Below are positions 11,730 to 14,099 of a stretch of 14,099 nt of DNA, piece after piece; the first letter of the stretch is position 1, and the number at the start of each line of letters is the position of its first letter. Origin of the DNA: Patescibacteria group bacterium (GTDB taxonomy: Bacteria; Patescibacteriota; Microgenomatia; UBA10105; UBA927). Where the stretch lies: assembly GCA_003545435.1 (NCBI GenBank), contig DPYI01000042.1, positions 6,580-20,678 of the forward strand, written 5' to 3'. The notes beneath the pieces are model-generated. The model was given only the letters and a program-made list of their open reading frames with translations. It had not been told where the DNA came from and did not search any database. A program made the position numbers and the translations under genes.

Positions 11730-13520
11730 ATGGATGAGCGTTTTGATACCGGCACGGTGGTTGGTAAAAAATCAGATACCCATTGGGGACAGGTGATAAA
11801 AACTCCGTATGCGTTTGGCGTTGTGGAGGTTGAGGATGATGAGGGAAAAGCCCAAAAAGCAGGCATGGAGCTGATTCACAGCGTGACGAGGGAAGTATCA
11901 GAACCCGTTTCTTCGATACAACGCCTCTTTTCGTTTATTGATTCCCTGTGGAATCCAAACATCCAGACGCTCCTCCTTTGTGTGCCGATCGGCAACACCA
12001 TCACGGTTATATTGCGGGGGACGGGGGTCGTGTACCTCAAGCGTGATGGTCATATTGCGCGCCTCCGGTCCCGCGAAGGGACAATTTCCGGAGTTGTGTA
12101 TCCCCAGGACATTCTATTCCTCTCCTCCAAAACGTGTCTCAATGGCATTTCGGAAGAAGAACTGTTTTCGTTTTTTGACCACATGGGGGTCGCGGATATT
12201 GCGGAAAAACTGACCCTCCACCTGCACAAAAAAAATGACACGGTCGGATACGCGGGATTGTTTGTGGAAGTGAAAGGAGGTTTACAAGAAGCTTTTCCGA
12301 CGGATGAGCAGGAACCCGTCCGGAAAAAACTACGCTGGAACCCAAACGCGTATCACCATGCCCTTCATGTGCAGGGCATTAAACGGAGAGCAAGAGCGTT
12401 TTGGCATACACTTCGCACTGTCGATATCCGGATTACCGGCATACTGCTTGTTTTATTTGTCGTCAGTATCAGCGTCGGGATAGTCAGGGAACGATCAGGA
12501 AAAAAATCAACCGAAGTCATGAAAACCATTCAGGAAGGACAGCGTTTGTACGATGAGGGGGTGGCGCTTTTGGATTTGAATGTGATTAAAAGCAGGGAAC
12601 GGCTTGTGGAGGCAAAACAGCTCGTTGATAAAACAAAACAAACAGTATCCCCAAAAACAAAAGAAGGAAGAATGCTTGTGAGTTTGGAAAAAAACATTGC
12701 TGAAGCGCTTCCCAAAGCAACGAAAGAATATGAAGTAGCTCCGGAACTCTTTTTTGACGCGTCACTTCTCAAAGCAGGAAGCTCTATCAGTTCATTCGGG
12801 CTATATGAAGATACGATGGCATTTCTGGATACACATTCCAAAACCGTGTTTACCCTCCAGCTTTCAACCAAAAACGGGCAAATTGTCGGAGGCGGGGGAA
12901 CGCTTGACGGATCCGAAACCGTGGCAATTCACGGAGACAGAGTGTATGTATTTACCCTGGCAGGTATCCACGTTTTCAATGTACAGGATAAAACCGTAAA
13001 ACCGTTTGTCATAAAAAAGGCAGCAGACTGGATTTCGATAAAAGCCATGACGGCATTTGGCGGAAACATCTATCTTCTTGATACGGGGAAAAGCCGCATT
13101 TGGAAATATGTGGCTACGGCAAGTGCGTTTTCAGACCTGCGGGAATTTCTCCTGCCGGATTTCTTTCCGGATTTATCCAAAGCCGCCAATATGGTTATTG
13201 ACGGATCCGTGTGGTTGGGAACAACGAACGGAACTATTACGCGGTTTACCCAGGGGAAAGAAGACTCATTTGTACTAAAGGGCGTTGATCCGCCGTTTGG
13301 CAACACCGTCATTGTGTATACGGATGACAACTGTGAGAACGTGTATGTTCTTGATTCCCAAAACCAAAGGGTTGTGGTATTGGAGAAAGACGGCATGTAC
13401 AAATCCCAATATAAATATCCGTCAACCTTTGTCCCCAAAACCATCGCTGCCTCAGAAAAGCTTGGGGTACTGTTTTTCTTTTCCGAAGGAAAGCTCTATA
13501 CTGTCAATCTTAAACAATAG
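11730..13520 (+). CDS. Degenerate PP2C-like domain, transmembrane helix and beta-propeller protein
   Basis: 596 residues from ATG at 11730 (a GTG at 11703 is in frame but lies upstream of the -10-like box). Residues about 1-182 have the pattern of a PP2C-type phosphatase: LRGTGVVYLKRDGHIARL, then a 'TISGVVYPQDILFLSS' step and an AEKL helix. The aspartate motifs that bind metal are not evident (KSDTHWG and KKNDTVG stand where DG and DN motifs would be), so it is probably inactive. A single helix is at about 235-252, then a helical segment (258-335). From about 350 to the end there are repeated short blades such as GDRVYVFTLAGIHVFNV and GNIYLLDTGKSRIWKYV, which suggest an NHL-like propeller outside the cell. 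A sensor or scaffold is plausible. Confidence 0.75.
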   Translation: MDERFDTGTVVGKKSDTHWGQVIKTPYAFGVVEVEDDEGKAQKAGMELIHSVTREVSEPVSSIQRLFSFIDSLWNPNIQTLLLCVPIGNTITVILRGTGVVYLKRDGHIARLRSREGTISGVVYPQDILFLSSKTCLNGISEEELFSFFDHMGVADIAEKLTLHLHKKNDTVGYAGLFVEVKGGLQEAFPTDEQEPVRKKLRWNPNAYHHALHVQGIKRRARAFWHTLRTVDIRITGILLVLFVVSISVGIVRERSGKKSTEVMKTIQEGQRLYDEGVALLDLNVIKSRERLVEAKQLVDKTKQTVSPKTKEGRMLVSLEKNIAEALPKATKEYEVAPELFFDASLLKAGSSISSFGLYEDTMAFLDTHSKTVFTLQLSTKNGQIVGGGGTLDGSETVAIHGDRVYVFTLAGIHVFNVQDKTVKPFVIKKAADWISIKAMTAFGGNIYLLDTGKSRIWKYVATASAFSDLREFLLPDFFPDLSKAANMVIDGSVWLGTTNGTITRFTQGKEDSFVLKGVDPPFGNTVIVYTDDNCENVYVLDSQNQRVVVLEKDGMYKSQYKYPSTFVPKTIAASEKLGVLFFFSEGKLYTVNLKQ

Positions 13521-13551
13521 CAGGACACGCGCACTGCATTTCAATGTACAT

Positions 13552-13655
13552 TGTCATTGCGAGCCGAAATCCCGCCTTGCGGGATGAGGCGAAGCAATCT
13601 TTATAATAGAGATTGCCGCGTCTCCCGACGTGACGTCGGGATCCTCGCAATGACA
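13552..13655. repeat. Palindromic element, family H, intact copy with nested hairpins
   Basis: 104 bp with perfect 12-bp inverted ends, TGTCATTGCGAG (13552-13563) and CTCGCAATGACA (13644-13655). Inside are three further hairpins: ATCCCGC-CTT-GCGGGAT (13569-13585), GCAATCT paired with AGATTGC (13594-13616), and TCCCGACGTGACGTCGGGA (13623-13641). It carries no gene, and lies between the propeller gene and smpB. Confidence 0.9.
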
Positions 13656-13677
13656 TATTGTATAGACACTGTTATCT

Positions 13678-14099
13678 ATGAAAATCACAAATCGCAAAGC
13701 CCATTATGACTACACCATTCTTGACCGTTTTGAAGCGGGTATTTCCCTCATGGGATCAGAGGTGAAATCCCTGCGCGGCGGACACGGGAAGCTGGAAGGA
13801 GCGTTTGTACGGCTTATGGACGGAGGAGCGTATCTTATTAACGCCCAGATCCCGCAGTACCAATTCAGCCGGCCCGAAGGGTATGACCCCAAAAGGACGA
13901 GAAAGCTTCTTCTCCACAAACGGGAGCTTATATCCCTGGAAGGGAAGCTGAAAAGCGGGAATTTGACCCTGGTCCCCCTGTCTTGGTATACTATCGGTCC
14001 GAGAATTAAACTCGAAATTGGGTTGGCTCGGGGGAAGAAAGAGTACGAGAAGCGGGAAAAAATCCGAAAAGAAGACATGAAACGGGATCTGGAACGGGA
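13678..14099 (+). CDS. smpB: SsrA (tmRNA)-binding protein SmpB, 3' end cut by window edge
   Basis: 140 codons are present and the frame is open at the window end; the usual length is about 150-160 residues, so only the C-terminal tail is missing. The protein binds tmRNA and brings it to stalled ribosomes for trans-translation. Family features are all visible: NRKAHYDYTILDRFEAGISL at 5-24, GSEVKSLRGG at 26-35, the YDPKRTRKLLLHKRE stretch near 69-83, then LTLVPLSWY and LARGKKEYEKRE in the last third. The tmRNA gene itself is not in the window. A family H repeat ends 22 bases before the ATG, and no Shine-Dalgarno is seen. Confidence 0.95.
   Translation, partial: MKITNRKAHYDYTILDRFEAGISLMGSEVKSLRGGHGKLEGAFVRLMDGGAYLINAQIPQYQFSRPEGYDPKRTRKLLLHKRELISLEGKLKSGNLTLVPLSWYTIGPRIKLEIGLARGKKEYEKREKIRKEDMKRDLER

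Overview
The window looks like a piece of a Patescibacteria (Candidate Phyla Radiation) genome, most likely Microgenomates. That placement is inferred from gene content, not from a marker tree. The pointers are several tiny two-helix type IV secretion pilin-like proteins, a PH-domain membrane protein overlapping a very small two-helix protein, start codons mostly without Shine-Dalgarno sequences, short genes, and many small palindromic repeats between genes. TGA and TAA both act as normal stops. No tRNA, rRNA, CRISPR array or transposase gene was seen. No gene-free stretch exceeds 300 bases.

Layout: (1) 1-947, minus strand: three tandem pilin-like genes, the last cut by the window edge. (2) 1126-1892, plus: an ECF sigma factor and a small single-helix membrane protein, overlapping at ATGA. 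(3) 2000-2617: a five-helix Yip1-like membrane protein. (4) 2718-7610, plus: an isoprenoid block made of class I HMG-CoA reductase, archaeal-type HMG-CoA synthase, archaeal-type acetoacetyl-CoA thiolase, a DUF35-type OB-fold protein and a cis-prenyltransferase (UppS). (5) 7715-8572, minus: two more pilin-like genes, one with a signal peptide and four cysteines. (6) 8842-10569, plus: a secreted coiled-coil/SpoIID cell-wall protein. (7) 10726-11579: PH-domain membrane protein plus a tiny membrane protein. (8) 11730-13520: a protein with a degenerate PP2C-like domain, one transmembrane helix and an outer beta-propeller. (9) 13678 to the end: SmpB, partial.

Thiolase and HMG-CoA synthase condense three acetyl-CoA to HMG-CoA, with the DUF35 protein as the expected scaffold. 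The reductase makes mevalonate, and UppS would use the resulting C5 units to build the long-chain polyprenyl carrier needed for cell-wall glycans. The later mevalonate steps are not in the window. The DUF35 protein appears to lack the N-terminal zinc ribbon usual in that family.

Non-coding sequence is the other theme. Every spacer in the isoprenoid block holds a palindromic element. One family of about 110 bp (copies at 996, 3887, 5050 and 6309) has a central stem whose pairing is kept by compensating changes between copies, and its end lies against the next start codon. Five genes have a -10-like box only 6-7 bases before ATG, which suggests leaderless transcription.
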